Below are positions 1-10,952 of a stretch of DNA of 52,266 bases, in pieces; position 1 is the first letter of the stretch, and the number at the start of each line of letters is the position of its first letter. This stretch comes from Alphaproteobacteria bacterium (GTDB taxonomy: Bacteria > Pseudomonadota > Alphaproteobacteria > Rickettsiales > UBA998). Position numbers and translations under genes: made by a program. The notes beneath the pieces were generated by a model. It saw nothing but the letters and a program-made list of their open reading frames with translations. It made no database searches and was not told the origin of the DNA. The stretch lies in contig RDZH01000022.1 of assembly GCA_004293935.1 (NCBI GenBank), forward strand, positions 1-52,266, in the 5' to 3' direction.

Positions 1-42
1 TTTTGGCGTAGTCTTGGCGTTACCATGCAATATACTTCCCAT
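1..42 (-). mobile_element. IS481-family transposase, N-terminal fragment cut by the window edge
   Basis: Only the first 14 codons are inside the window, on the minus strand, ending exactly at base 1. They read MGSILHGNAKTTPK, which resembles the conserved N terminus of IS481-type transposases (MGxxLHGxAxTT), the segment before the helix-turn-helix. A strong ribosome site (AAAGGAG, complement of 51-57) lies 8 bases upstream of the ATG. The likely left end of the element is near 117-119, where the minus strand reads TGTAGTATAGTTAGC; IS481-type ends commonly start with TGT. That would put the insertion directly after the tal stop codon at 120. Integrity beyond the window is unknown. Confidence 0.6.
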
Positions 43-119
43 AAATTGGTCTCCTTTAGATCAGTATAGCTTATGCCATAAGAAAAAGGAACCAAACAAA
101 TAGCTAACTATACTACACG

Positions 120-770
120 TTAAATTTTCTGCCCCGTTGCCGCCCAATCCTTCACAAACTGCTCAAGCCCGCGATCTGTCAGTGGATGTTCAATCAACTG
201 GCGCATCACTTTATACGGAATCGTAGAGACATCCGCCCCTATTTTTGCTGCACGCACCACATGCAAGGGGCTACGAATAGACGCAACCAAAATCTCTGTT
301 TCAAAAAAATATTCCTGATAGATAGTGCGAATATCTTGAATCAGAGCCAAGCCATCTTGCCCAATATCATCCAAACGACCAACAAACGGAGAAATAAACG
401 CTGCCCCCGCTTTTGCTGCCATCAAGGCTTGGCTTGCGGAAAAACACAAAGTAACATTCACCATCCGCCCTTGCTCCGCAAAATAACGACACGCCTTAAG
501 TCCATCCCATGTTAAGGGAACTTTAATCGCCACTTGCTCGGCAATCTCCGCAAGGATGCTGCCTTCGCGTTTCATGCCTTCCAAATCCGTTGCGCCCACT
601 TCGGCACTTACTGGACCATCGACAAGAGTACAAATCTCGGCAATCACCTCTTTAATATCGCGTCCCGATTTCAAAATCAAGCTCGGATTGGTGGTCACGC
701 CATCAAGCAATCCCGTTTCATTTAATTCTGCAATTTCTTTAATATCTGCGGTATCAACAAAAAATTTCAT
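120..770 (-). CDS. tal: Transaldolase, small TalC/Fsa-type
   Basis: A 216-aa single-domain aldolase of the small transaldolase / fructose-6-phosphate aldolase family, a cytosolic enzyme of the non-oxidative pentose phosphate pathway. The Schiff-base lysine is Lys83 in VAIKVPLT, and TTNPS near residue 26 and [11 protein letters not shown] near 127 are family signatures. The Phe in SPFVGR, where Fsa enzymes usually have Tyr, favours transaldolase over aldolase activity; this is inference from family patterns. Full length, with AGGAAC upstream of the ATG. It lies downstream of the atp operon on the same strand after a 173-base gap with hairpins, so it is probably transcribed separately. Confidence 0.9.
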   Translation of the reverse strand: MKFFVDTADIKEIAELNETGLLDGVTTNPSLILKSGRDIKEVIAEICTLVDGPVSAEVGATDLEGMKREGSILAEIAEQVAIKVPLTWDGLKACRYFAEQGRMVNVTLCFSASQALMAAKAGAAFISPFVGRLDDIGQDGLALIQDIRTIYQEYFFETEILVASIRSPLHVVRAAKIGADVSTIPYKVMRQLIEHPLTDRGLEQFVKDWAATGQKI

Positions 771-810
771 GACAATAAGTTCCTAGTTTGATGAATCATG
801 GTAAAAGCAC

Positions 811-844
811 TATAGGAATCTCTGCAAAAGCATCGCTTCCTATA
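811..844. repeat. Inverted repeat in the atpC-tal gap, next to a 20-bp dispersed repeat
   Basis: Arms TATAGGAA (811-818) and TTCCTATA (837-844) form a hairpin in the 173-base gap between atpC and tal. The preceding 795-814 is identical over 20 bases to 21848-21867, the right arm of the large palindrome beside parDE. This suggests remnants of a dispersed element. No coding capacity is visible. Confidence 0.5.
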
Positions 845-876
845 CGTTACTTGTTATTTACGCCCGCTTCGCGGCG

Positions 877-946
877 GAAAATCGCCATTCACAAAGACGA
901 TTTTCATAGAAGACACTACAAAATAACCCTTTTGCAGCGTCTTCTA
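877..946 (-). terminator. Two hairpins after atpC, possible operon-end processing or termination signal
   Basis: Immediately after (and overlapping) the atpC stop, the minus strand can form a long hairpin with arms TAGAAGAC and GTCTTCTA (about 907-946), extended inward by CAAAA/TTTTG. A second hairpin follows, with arms GAAAATCG (877-884) and CGATTTTC (898-905). Neither has a proper U-run, so they may stabilise the atp mRNA 3' end rather than being a classical terminator. Confidence 0.4.
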
Positions 947-1345
947 TAATTGCGCGGCGTGAAGTTTCGCCTCTAAGACAAGCACATCATGCGCCTTCGC
1001 CTGACGCGCACCATCATCTGCTTGCGCAAGTTCTTCTTTAGCGAGTTGTAACTTTTCTGCTATGGCATCACGCTGTAAATCTTCCAGAGGGCAAAGAAAT
1101 TCTGCAAGGATCGAACATTGATCACCCGTCACATTGGCATAACCACCAGCAATAAAATAACGCTGAGACTTCGATGCATTCAGCATGAGGTCTAAAACTC
1201 CGGGGCGTATCATGGAAACGAGCGGGCAGTGTCCTGCAAGAACCGAAAAGTCGCCATCCGCTCCGGGAATCGAAACACGCTCCACCTGCTCAGCAAACAT
1301 CCGTGCCGCAGGGGAAACAAGTTCAAGATGAAATGTTTGTGCCAT
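944..1345 (-). CDS. atpC: ATP synthase F1 subunit epsilon
   Basis: 133 aa, the usual length. This is the epsilon subunit of the F1 central stalk, which couples rotation and inhibits ATP hydrolysis. The N-terminal beta-sandwich shows the family patterns around FHLELVSPAARMF and GDFSVLAGHCPLVS, followed by a C-terminal two-helix region rich in Ala, Gln and Glu. It is the last gene of the minus-strand atpHAGDC cluster, 18 bases after atpD. The C terminus is short (ends at LHAAQL). Confidence 0.95.
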   Translation of the reverse strand: MAQTFHLELVSPAARMFAEQVERVSIPGADGDFSVLAGHCPLVSMIRPGVLDLMLNASKSQRYFIAGGYANVTGDQCSILAEFLCPLEDLQRDAIAEKLQLAKEELAQADDGARQAKAHDVLVLEAKLHAAQL

Positions 1346-1363
1346 AAATACCCGTATGTCGTC

Positions 1364-2815
<1,452 letters not shown>

Positions 2816-2845
2816 TTAATTTTTTGTGGGTTTGAGGAAAAAAAG

Positions 2846-3733
2846 CTAAACGGCTTCTGCTCCTGAAATAATTTCAATTAACTCTTTAGTGATCGCTGCT
2901 TGACGTGTGCGATTATATTGCAGCGTCAAACGTGCAATCATATCGCCCGCATTACGTGTTGCATTATCCATCGCCGTCATACGCGCCCCTTGTTCTGATG
3001 CCGTATTTTCAAGCAAAGCACGGAATATTTGCACCGTAAAATTCTTCGGCACTAAATCTTCAAGGATTTCTTGTTGCGATGGTTCAAACTCCACCATAGA
3101 AGCCTCGGGAACAAGAACATCACTCAAGGGATCATGCACCAAAAGCAACGGCATGAGCTGTTGCACATGCACCTTTTGGGCAATAGCAGAAAGAAATACA
3201 CTATAAATCATATGACATACATCAATATGATGCGCATCAATCACTGCTTGCACCCTCTGCGCGACATGTTTCGCATCCTCATAAGACGGATTACTACGAT
3301 ACAGACCTTCAATCCGCTCAATAATCAGACTACCAAACTGTAATTGTAATTGTTCCGCGCCTTTTTTTCCAACGCATAGAACGCACACTTTTTTCCCTTC
3401 ACGCTGCAAGCGGGTGATTAATTGACGTGCTTCTTTCACAATCGATGCGTTAAAACCACCACACAAACCACGATCCGCAGTCGCAACCACAACAAGATGC
3501 GTATGATCATGCCCTGTGCCACGCAAAAGAATCGGGGATGCATCCATAGCATCCATGCGCGAGACAACGGATTGCAGCATTTTTTCGATCGATTCAGCAT
3601 AAGGACGCGCTGCCTCTGCCTGATCTTTTGCACGACGCAATTTCGCAGCCGCCACCATTTTCATGGCTTTGGTAATTTTTTGCGTATTTTTTACGCTACC
3701 AATACGAACTTTTAAGTCTTTCAGCGATGCCAT
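2846..3733 (-). CDS. atpG: ATP synthase F1 subunit gamma
   Basis: 295 aa, full length. The gamma subunit is the rotor shaft inside the alpha3beta3 ring. The N-terminal helix MASLKDLKVRIGSVKNTQKI and the C-terminal segment with MTAMDNATRNAGDMI and YNRTRQAAITKELIEI are the two long coiled helices expected. It lies 15 bases downstream of atpA, in operon order. Confidence 0.97.
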   Translation of the reverse strand: MASLKDLKVRIGSVKNTQKITKAMKMVAAAKLRRAKDQAEAARPYAESIEKMLQSVVSRMDAMDASPILLRGTGHDHTHLVVVATADRGLCGGFNASIVKEARQLITRLQREGKKVCVLCVGKKGAEQLQLQFGSLIIERIEGLYRSNPSYEDAKHVAQRVQAVIDAHHIDVCHMIYSVFLSAIAQKVHVQQLMPLLLVHDPLSDVLVPEASMVEFEPSQQEILEDLVPKNFTVQIFRALLENTASEQGARMTAMDNATRNAGDMIARLTLQYNRTRQAAITKELIEIISGAEAV

Positions 3734-3748
3734 AGTGTATTATTCCTG

Positions 3749-5287
3749 CTAATGCGCATTCACCATCTGCACAACATATTCAATCACATGACGCAAATCT
3801 GTTTCAGTTGCCTCATCAAGTTTTTGTTGCACACGAATGGATTCAAGAATATCAGCACGTGCATTACGCAATTCACGAAGCAATGTTTTTTCAAACTCAC
3901 CCACAAGTTTCACAGGCACTTTATCAAGATAGCCCTTCACACCAGCAAAAATCACACATACTTGTTCTTCAACCAGCAAAGGCGAATATTGCGGTTGCTT
4001 CAGCAATTCTGTCAATCGCTGCCCACGCGCCAATAATTTTTGGGTTGAGGCATCAAGGTCTGATCCAAATTGAGCGAAGGCTTCCATCTCACGATATTGC
4101 GCGAGTTCTAATTTAATCGAACCAGCCACTTGTTTCATCGCCTTAATTTGCGCTGCAGAACCTACACGGCTGACCGAAAGACCCACATTCACCGCAGGGC
4201 GCACACCTTTATAGAACAAATTAGTTTCAAGGAATATCTGTCCATCGGTGATTGAAATCACATTGGTTGGGATATAAGCCGATACGTCACCCGCTTGCGT
4301 TTCAATGATAGGAAGTGCGGTAAGCGATCCTGCACCCGCCTCATCCGACATTTTCGCAGCACGCTCCAATAAACGTGAGTGAATAAAGAACACATCCCCT
4401 GGATATGCCTCACGCCCCGGCGGACGACGCAACAACAAGGACATCTGACGGTAGGCCACTGCTTGCTTCGACAAATCATCATAGACAATCGTAGCGTGCA
4501 TTCCATTATCTCTGAAATATTCACCCATCGCACAGCCAGTATAAGGAGCAAGGAACTGCAAAGGAGCAGGATCAGAAGCAGTTGCTGCCACGACGATCGT
4601 ATATTCCATCGCGCCCGCTTCTTCAAGTTTTTTCACCACTTGCGCCACGGTAGAACGCTTTTGCCCAATCGCAACATAGATGCAAAACATTTTGCCTTTG
4701 TCATCTTTCGCTGCCATATTCGTTTTTTTCTGATTCAGAATCGTATCAACTGCAATCGCTGTTTTCCCCGTCTGACGATCACCAATAATCAACTCACGCT
4801 GACCACGCCCAATCGGAATGAGGGCATCAATCGATTTAATCCCTGTTTGCACTGGCTCATGCACCGATTTACGGTACACAATCCCCGGAGCTTTCATCTC
4901 AACGCGACGACGTGCCGTTGTTTTAATCGGCCCTTTACCGTCAATAGGATTCCCCATCCCATCAACAACGCGCCCAAGCAATTCTTTGCCTACAGGAACA
5001 TCGACAATATCACCTGAGCGGCGCACAATCATGCCTTCCGTTACCAATCGATCTTCACCAAACACCACAATACCAACGCTGTCCGTGTTCAAGTTGAGTG
5101 CCATACCTTTGACACCACCATCAAACTCGACCATCTCACCTGCCTGAACGCGATCAAGCCCATAGACCATCGCAACACCATCGCTGATGGAAATGACCTG
5201 ACCGACTTCTGCACGATCCGCCTTCGATGCGATGCCACTAATGTGTTGCTTTAACACATCTGAGATTTCTGATGGACGAACTTCCAT
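3749..5287 (-). CDS. atpA: ATP synthase F1 subunit alpha
   Basis: 512 aa, full length. Non-catalytic nucleotide-binding F1 subunit. The P-loop GDRQTGKT is at 169-176, and the N terminus [16 protein letters not shown] is typical. The C-terminal region ([11 protein letters not shown], then [16 protein letters not shown]) matches the alpha-subunit helical domain. A clean ribosome site (AAGGAG) precedes the ATG. It lies second in the minus-strand atp operon, 62 bases after atpH. Confidence 0.98.
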   Translation of the reverse strand: MEVRPSEISDVLKQHISGIASKADRAEVGQVISISDGVAMVYGLDRVQAGEMVEFDGGVKGMALNLNTDSVGIVVFGEDRLVTEGMIVRRSGDIVDVPVGKELLGRVVDGMGNPIDGKGPIKTTARRRVEMKAPGIVYRKSVHEPVQTGIKSIDALIPIGRGQRELIIGDRQTGKTAIAVDTILNQKKTNMAAKDDKGKMFCIYVAIGQKRSTVAQVVKKLEEAGAMEYTIVVAATASDPAPLQFLAPYTGCAMGEYFRDNGMHATIVYDDLSKQAVAYRQMSLLLRRPPGREAYPGDVFFIHSRLLERAAKMSDEAGAGSLTALPIIETQAGDVSAYIPTNVISITDGQIFLETNLFYKGVRPAVNVGLSVSRVGSAAQIKAMKQVAGSIKLELAQYREMEAFAQFGSDLDASTQKLLARGQRLTELLKQPQYSPLLVEEQVCVIFAGVKGYLDKVPVKLVGEFEKTLLRELRNARADILESIRVQQKLDEATETDLRHVIEYVVQMVNAH

Positions 5288-5349
5288 AGTGTAACTCCTT
5301 AATACCCTAAATCACTTTTTTATTTATTCTTACTCATATTTCTTGATAC

Positions 5350-5913
5350 TTACGTACCGACTCTATACATAGTTTGCGCGGCAAGTGCAAGTTTTCCTTT
5401 TACGGATGCATCCCATTGCAATGAACCATAACGCACCACAACCCCACCAATCAAGGAAGGATCAATGCGCAATTTGGCAACCGCACGCACGCCCATTTCA
5501 CGACCAACATGCGTAGCAATCTCATGTACGTTGGCATCATCCAATGGAAATGCCGATGTTATTTCAATTTGTGCCACACCAGCCGCCTCACGCACGCACG
5601 CCTCAAACGCATCACCCAAAAACGGCAACGCCGCCAAACGATCATTCTCAGCCATCGCAACCAGCAATGATTCTACTAAAGGCAACACATTCATATGACG
5701 CGCCAAAGCACGCATAGCAGCAATTTTACTCGCACGATCAATCACAGGGCTTGAACATAGCACACGCATTTCATCCGATGCTGCATAGGCATGAACCAAC
5801 GCACCAATCTGCGTGCGCATAAGCTCCGTATCGCCTGAAGACGAACTAAGCGAAAACACGATGCGCGCATAACGCTGCGCAATGCGAGTAAAAGAAACCT
5901 GTTTACGAGCCAT
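5350..5913 (-). CDS. atpH: ATP synthase F1 subunit delta
   Basis: 187 aa from the ATG at 5913 (MARKQVSFTRIAQRYA). A GTG at 5937 would add 8 residues; neither start has a good ribosome site, and the ATG gives the usual delta N terminus. The delta subunit links F1 to the peripheral stalk. The N-terminal helical domain (residues 10-110) is followed by a C-terminal domain with DPSLIGGVVVRYG, the family signature. It is the first gene of the F1 operon. A TATAAT box on the minus strand at 6011-6016 could be the operon promoter, but no good -35 is visible. The F0 genes are not in the window. Confidence 0.93.
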   Translation of the reverse strand: MARKQVSFTRIAQRYARIVFSLSSSSGDTELMRTQIGALVHAYAASDEMRVLCSSPVIDRASKIAAMRALARHMNVLPLVESLLVAMAENDRLAALPFLGDAFEACVREAAGVAQIEITSAFPLDDANVHEIATHVGREMGVRAVAKLRIDPSLIGGVVVRYGSLQWDASVKGKLALAAQTMYRVGT

Positions 5914-6051
5914 ACCAACTATCAGAACTATGTTCACTAATTTTTTCGCACTTTAGACAAGGCTGCAGCATTTTGCAAGCTCTTTATCATGATCTCCCTT
6001 GTTTTTTGACATTATAAGAACTAGGGCGTAGCAGAAAAATACTTACGTCTT

Positions 6052-7653
6052 TTATAATGGCAACGTCACACGGGGGCTACGACCAGCATTGAGCCATAAC
6101 GTCACTAAAATGCGCGTCACAAGAATTGCAGAAAACATCGAGGTGATGATACCCAAAGAAAGCGTCACCGCAAATCCTTTGATCGCCCCAGACCCTAAAA
6201 AGAACAAAATAAGTGCAGCAATTAACGTGGTGATATTGGAATCTAAAATGGTAGCAAACGCCCCTTTGAATCCGCGTTCAATCGCCAAAGACAATGCGAT
6301 ACCACGACGGAATTCTTCCTTAATACGCTCATAAATCAACACATTAGCATCCACCGCCATGCCAAGAGTGAGGACAATCCCCGCAATCCCCGGCAATGTG
6401 AGAGTTGCTTGAAGCAAGGTCAAACACGCAAATAATAAAAGCATATTCACGCACAATGCCACCGAAGCAAATAAGCCCAACAACCCGTAGCTGATCAGCA
6501 TAAACACCACCACCAACACCACAGAAACAATCGATGCCACCATGCCCGCTGCAATCGAATCTGCCCCAAGGCTTGGACCAACCGAACGCTCTTCCACAAT
6601 ACGCACATCTGCTGGAAGCGCACCCGCACGCAATAATAGGGCAAGATCAGATGCGGATTGGGCGGTAAACCCCCCCTCAATCACCCCCGTACCCTCAAGG
6701 ATAGGTGAACGAATCTGCGGTGCAGTGATGACTTTGCCATCCAACACCACAGCAAAACGCTTACCCACATTTGCCTGAGTAATCTCACCAAAAAGACGTG
6801 CTCCTTGATTATTAAAACGAAAACTCACAATCGGTTGCCCCATCTCGCCAACGCTCGGATTCGCATCGACCAACGTATCGCCCATGAGAGCCGGAGTAGG
6901 ATTAAGAGCATAGGGAATTGCAGCTTGCCCTTCTTGTTCCTCACCATAAAATATTTCAGAACCTATCGGCACATCACCATTCATGAGGGCTTCTGGTGTC
7001 GCACGTTCATCGACAAGATGAAAATTCATTTGCGCAGTTGTTCCCAAAATCTTCTTCACCTGATCGGGGTTAGACATTCCCGCCACTTGCAACAAGATAC
7101 GGTTATTTCCCTGCCTTTGGATCAATGGCTCTTTCGTGCCTGTTTCATCAATACGGCGGGATAAAATCTCGATAGTCTGCGTCACTAATTGCGACGTGCG
7201 CTGTTTCATCTCCTGTTCATTGACACGTACAGTAAAACGGGTGTCACCTTCTGATTCCACTTGCACACCACCAAGCACACGTTTTATCCATACTTCTGGC
7301 TGCTCATCGAGCGTCCATGTTTCTTTGCGAAGCTCAAGATACACAGCATCATCGCGTACTTCTATCGTGTTATAACCAATTTTCTCAGATCGCAATGCCT
7401 GACGTACCGTGCTGCGCATATGCGCCAACTGTTCATCAAAATATTGATCATTATCTACTTCAAGCAATAAATATGACCCCCCTTGCAGATCCAATCCAAG
7501 ATTGATGGAACGCTCGGGCAACCACGATGACAATGCACCTTGCTGATCTTTTGACAAAATAAGAGGAGAAATAATATAAGAAGATACGGCACAAAGCACC
7601 GCAACGATCAAAAATGACCATGAGAATTTTCGAGGGGCATACGATACAGACAT
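6052..7653 (-). CDS. secD: Protein translocase subunit SecD
   Basis: 533 aa, the usual size. An inner-membrane RND-type partner of SecYEG that drives late protein export with the proton gradient. One N-terminal membrane segment (about 14-32) is followed by a large periplasmic domain with NLGLDLQGGSYLLLEV, then about five C-terminal membrane helices with the conserved GMAVDANVLIYERIKEE motif. It lies 8 bases after yajC in the usual yajC-secD order. The expected next gene, secF, is absent: the following gene on this strand is atpH, 138 bases on. SecF must be encoded elsewhere. Confidence 0.96.
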   Translation of the reverse strand: MSVSYAPRKFSWSFLIVAVLCAVSSYIISPLILSKDQQGALSSWLPERSINLGLDLQGGSYLLLEVDNDQYFDEQLAHMRSTVRQALRSEKIGYNTIEVRDDAVYLELRKETWTLDEQPEVWIKRVLGGVQVESEGDTRFTVRVNEQEMKQRTSQLVTQTIEILSRRIDETGTKEPLIQRQGNNRILLQVAGMSNPDQVKKILGTTAQMNFHLVDERATPEALMNGDVPIGSEIFYGEEQEGQAAIPYALNPTPALMGDTLVDANPSVGEMGQPIVSFRFNNQGARLFGEITQANVGKRFAVVLDGKVITAPQIRSPILEGTGVIEGGFTAQSASDLALLLRAGALPADVRIVEERSVGPSLGADSIAAGMVASIVSVVLVVVFMLISYGLLGLFASVALCVNMLLLFACLTLLQATLTLPGIAGIVLTLGMAVDANVLIYERIKEEFRRGIALSLAIERGFKGAFATILDSNITTLIAALILFFLGSGAIKGFAVTLSLGIITSMFSAILVTRILVTLWLNAGRSPRVTLPL

Positions 7654-7661
7654 GACATCAA

Positions 7662-8054
7662 CTAATTATCGTTCGCAGATTTTTGCTTTTTACTCTGCAT
7701 CTTTGTTGCAGATTGTGTCTGGGGTGACACATCCTTACCATACACATTCGCAAGCGTAGAACGTGCCACTTGAATCGTGACGGCATCAGCAATCTCTACA
7801 TGCACGACATCATCCTGATCATCGACCTTCATGACCTTACCTATAATCCCACCACTTGTAAGCACCTTATCACCGCGCTTTACCGCACTCACCATCGCAC
7901 GATGCGCTTTGAAACGCTTCTGTTGCGGACGAATAATCAGCACATACATAAAGGCTGCAATAGCCAAAAGCGGAGCAAACTGCATAATAGGAGAAGGCGA
8001 AGCAGCAGCACTCACTGCTCCTACTTCTTGCGCAAACGCTGAAGAACTAAACAT
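7662..8054 (-). CDS. yajC: Preprotein translocase subunit YajC
   Basis: 130 aa. A single membrane segment (about 24-45, PIMQFAPLLAIAAFMYVLIIRP) followed by the conserved RPQQKRFKAHRAMVSAVKRG stretch and a small soluble domain, as in the SecDF accessory protein YajC. The ATG at 8054 has AGGGAAGG upstream and is preferred over a GTG at 8060. It is co-transcribed with secD, 8 bases apart. The C-terminal tail is Gln/Lys/Ser-rich and probably disordered. Confidence 0.92.
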   Translation of the reverse strand: MFSSSAFAQEVGAVSAAASPSPIMQFAPLLAIAAFMYVLIIRPQQKRFKAHRAMVSAVKRGDKVLTSGGIIGKVMKVDDQDDVVHVEIADAVTIQVARSTLANVYGKDVSPQTQSATKMQSKKQKSANDN

Positions 8055-8082
8055 ACGCACCTTCCCTAGTGATAGGCTATAA

Positions 8083-8250
8083 CTATTTCAATTTTTGCTC
8101 TTTAAATTCCACATGCTTGCGGATTTTCGGATCATATTTGCGGAAGCTCAACTTTTCAGGTTGCTTACGCGGGTTACGTTTTTTTACAAAGAAGAAGCCA
8201 GTACCAGCAGTACTTACGAGCTTCACCAACATGGTTGCTTTTTTTGCCAT
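8083..8250 (-). CDS. rpmG: 50S ribosomal protein L33
   Basis: 55 aa, reading [20 protein letters not shown] at the N terminus, then [19 protein letters not shown]. This is the standard alphaproteobacterial L33. It lacks the paired CxxC zinc motifs, so it is the zinc-free form. The open frame extends upstream to 8313, but the L33 family start is the ATG at 8250. Ribosome site is weak. It lies 28 bases upstream of yajC on the same strand and may share its transcript. Confidence 0.95.
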   Translation of the reverse strand: MAKKATMLVKLVSTAGTGFFFVKKRNPRKQPEKLSFRKYDPKIRKHVEFKEQKLK

Positions 8251-8363
8251 CGTCGTTACACTATGCTTAATGGTTAAATATTCAAACATGCATTCATAAC
8301 CAATTCTCATCAATAGTCAAGGATTTCTTTGCATCCTCAGTGATTTTATGCAAAATTAGGCAG

Positions 8364-8747
8364 ATGCCCCCAAAAAAACGCCCATCTTTACCCAATGAAT
8401 CTACGCATTATCATCGCGGTTGCGTTGCAGAGGATGCCGCGTGCGCGTGGCTGTGTGAGCGAAACTACACGATTCTTGCACGACGTATGCGCACCCCCTA
8501 TGGCGAAATTGATATTATTGCACGCTGTGATGATGTGGTGGCGTTTATTGAGGTCAAATCGCGCCCCTCATTAGACGAGGCATTACATGCCATCACCCCC
8601 AAACAAAGGCAACGCATCATCAATGCAGCCCTGCATTATCTAAGCACCCACATCCTAGAGGATGATATGCGCTTTGATGTGATTGCTATCAATCATCAGC
8701 ACGATATTATGCACCTACCGAATGCATGGGAGGCGATTTTATCATAA
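8364..8747 (+). CDS. yraN: YraN-family (UPF0102) predicted endonuclease
   Basis: 127 aa from the ATG at 8364; an in-frame GTG at 8340 would add 8 residues. The family has a Holliday-junction-resolvase-like nuclease fold. The conserved core RMRTPYGEIDIIAR and VAFIEVKSR (E-x-D...E-x-K) is intact, so the predicted metal site is present. Cellular role is not established. It converges with rlmN, whose stop is 6 bases away. Confidence 0.9.
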   Translation: MPPKKRPSLPNESTHYHRGCVAEDAACAWLCERNYTILARRMRTPYGEIDIIARCDDVVAFIEVKSRPSLDEALHAITPKQRQRIINAALHYLSTHILEDDMRFDVIAINHQHDIMHLPNAWEAILS

Positions 8748-8753
8748 TGCGTA

Positions 8754-9845
8754 TCATGAACAGGACGATTTTTTCTGCTTCTCACTATCGGATTTTAGCT
8801 GCCCACACGCCGCCAAAATATCTTCACCGCGTGGCGTGCGCACAGGTGACATATACCCCGCTTGCTCCACAATCCTTGCAAAACGTGCAATGCGCTCGGG
8901 CGAAGAACGCGTATATCCTGACCCTTCCCATGCATTAAACGGAATAAGATTCACCTTGGCAGGGATTCCCTGAATCAAGCGCACCAACAACCGCGCATGA
9001 TGCTCATGATCATTGACACCATCCAGCATCACATATTCAAACGTCACGCGCTGGCGGGGATGTTTTGCAGCATAATCACGGCACGCATCGAGCAATGGGG
9101 CAATCTTCCAGCGTTTATTCAACGGTACTAACACATCGCGCACTTCATCTTCTACGGCGTGAAGGGAAATGGCGAGGTTCACCCCTAAATCATCCGCGCA
9201 TCGCGCAATGTTCGGCACATGCCCCGATGTGGAAAGGGTGATCTTTTTTCTTGGAAAAGCAAGCCCTTTGACATCCATGGCAATCAACATGGCATGACGC
9301 ACATGCTCATAATTAAACAGAGGCTCTCCCATACCCATCAGCACAATATTCGTCAAACAGCGCGTTGTTGGATCTTCTGGCCAATCATCGAGCGCATCTT
9401 TCGCTGCCATAATCTGCCCAACAATTTCAGCGGCAGTGAGGTTACGCACCAATTTTTGCGTTCCCGTATGGCAAAAGGTGCAGGTAAGTGTACATCCCAC
9501 TTGCGATGAAATACACAACGTCCCCCGATCCGTTTCAGGAATAAAGACGGTTTCCGCCTTATTGCCATCTTCAAAGGCAAAGAGCCATTTTACCGTCCCA
9601 TCGAGCGAGCGTTGTTCGCGCACCACAGTTGGACGCTGCATATGCGCATGGCGCACAAGCTGTTCACGATCAGATTTGCTGAGGTTACTCATCGCCATCA
9701 CATCGGATGTGCCTTTTTGATACAGCCATTGCCACATTTGTTCGGCACGAAATGGCTTCATATCCAGTGATGCAAGCGCGCCCTTCATCTCGGCACGCGA
9801 CATGCCTAAGAGGGCAAGTGAGGGGGGAATTTCTTGTAATGTCAT
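8754..9845 (-). CDS. rlmN: Dual-specificity RNA methyltransferase RlmN
   Basis: 363 aa. Radical-SAM enzyme that methylates C2 of A2503 in 23S rRNA, and in known homologues A37 of some tRNAs. The iron-sulfur motif CxxxCxxC is Cys118-Cys122-Cys125 (GCTLTCTFCHTG), and the mechanistic C-terminal cysteine is in RGEDILAACGQL. NIVLMGMGEPLFNYE is the conserved SAM-binding stretch. Full length, with a Lys/Ser-rich tail after the catalytic Cys. Single gene facing yraN. Confidence 0.96.
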   Translation of the reverse strand: MTLQEIPPSLALLGMSRAEMKGALASLDMKPFRAEQMWQWLYQKGTSDVMAMSNLSKSDREQLVRHAHMQRPTVVREQRSLDGTVKWLFAFEDGNKAETVFIPETDRGTLCISSQVGCTLTCTFCHTGTQKLVRNLTAAEIVGQIMAAKDALDDWPEDPTTRCLTNIVLMGMGEPLFNYEHVRHAMLIAMDVKGLAFPRKKITLSTSGHVPNIARCADDLGVNLAISLHAVEDEVRDVLVPLNKRWKIAPLLDACRDYAAKHPRQRVTFEYVMLDGVNDHEHHARLLVRLIQGIPAKVNLIPFNAWEGSGYTRSSPERIARFARIVEQAGYMSPVRTPRGEDILAACGQLKSDSEKQKKSSCS

Positions 9846-9969
9846 CTCCCCATCATACGGGCAAGCAGCCCATAATGCAAGCAGAGCATAGAGTCATTCC
9901 TATATTTTTCTTTAATCATTGCACAATTTTGAAAATGCGATAAAGTACAATATCACCCATAACCTCCCC

Positions 9970-9980
9970 TATAATCCCCC
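9970..9980 (+). promoter_or_regulatory. Candidate -10 box directly in front of thiL (leaderless start)
   Basis: TATAAT at 9970-9975 ends five bases before the thiL ATG. A transcript from it would start at or inside the start codon. No ribosome site precedes the ATG (the stretch is C/T-rich). No good -35 is found at 16-18 bases, so this is a suggestion only. Confidence 0.35.
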
Positions 9981-10928
9981 ATGAAAGAACGCCATATTAT
10001 CGAACAACTTTTGATGCCTTTAGCATCCTCTCCTTGGGCATTAGGGCTTCGTGATGATGCTGCCTATCTTCCCTCCCTGCCACATGGCATTGTCATCACC
10101 ACGGATATGCTGCAAGAGGATATTCATTTTTTACGCACAGGCACGCCAGCACAGATTGCCCACAAAGCCTTAGCGGTAAACCTTTCGGATCTCGCTGCAA
10201 TGGGAGCGCAACCTCATTCCTATCAACTCGCCCTCGCCCTCACCGATGCCCAAGATGAAGCATGGCTACGCGCTTTTTGCGCCGCTTTGGAAACACAACA
10301 TCAACGCTATACTATCGCACTCACGGGAGGGGATATTATCCGCGCATCCCCACGCCTCACCTTATCCATTACCGCTATGGGATGTACAGATGCACCACTT
10401 TTGCGCAGCAATGCACGTGTGGGAGACGGCATTTATGTTACGGGAACGCTTGGTGATGCTGCCTTAGGCTTGCACCATGCGCGGGGTGATGTGCATCTGC
10501 CTGAACCCTATGCGAGCTATGTCGTGGAACGCTATTGGTACCCATCCCCAAGGCTCAGCATGGGTATTGCCCTAAGGCATTATGCAACCAGTGCGATGGA
10601 TATTTCGGATGGACTGATGGTAGATATGCGCAAATTATGCGATGCAAGCAGTGTCGGAGCGCGCTTATATTATGATCTGTTGCCATTATCCGCTGCAGGG
10701 CATTATGCCCAACGTCACCATGCGCAACTATGGCAACATTGCTATTCGGCAGGTGATGATTATGAATTACTGTTCACGATGCCTAACCTCTATGAAGCAG
10801 ATGTGCGTGCGCTCTGCCCCGATGTGGCCATTACTCATATTGGGGAAATCACATGTGATGCATCCGTCATGCTTTTGGATGCCAATGGAGCAGCAATCAA
10901 TCCTCACTATGCGGGCTATGAACATTAG
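9981..10928 (+). CDS. thiL: Thiamine-monophosphate kinase
   Basis: 315 aa. Cytosolic kinase making thiamine diphosphate from thiamine monophosphate. The N-terminal GLRDDAAYLPS and VITTDMLQEDIHF (metal and substrate Asp residues), ALAVNLSDLAAMGA, ALTGGD and the later SAMDISDGLMVDM are all ThiL signatures. It stands alone between rlmN (divergent) and rpsP (convergent), without the nusB neighbour common in alphaproteobacteria. No Shine-Dalgarno sequence precedes the ATG. Confidence 0.95.
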   Translation: MKERHIIEQLLMPLASSPWALGLRDDAAYLPSLPHGIVITTDMLQEDIHFLRTGTPAQIAHKALAVNLSDLAAMGAQPHSYQLALALTDAQDEAWLRAFCAALETQHQRYTIALTGGDIIRASPRLTLSITAMGCTDAPLLRSNARVGDGIYVTGTLGDAALGLHHARGDVHLPEPYASYVVERYWYPSPRLSMGIALRHYATSAMDISDGLMVDMRKLCDASSVGARLYYDLLPLSAAGHYAQRHHAQLWQHCYSAGDDYELLFTMPNLYEADVRALCPDVAITHIGEITCDASVMLLDANGAAINPHYAGYEH

Positions 10929-10952
10929 CATTTCTGGGGGAAAGCATCCTCA

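Noticed and set aside
4379-5017. 212-aa plus-strand open frame opposite atpA
   Set aside because: Antisense shadow of a highly conserved gene, with no ribosome site or domain.
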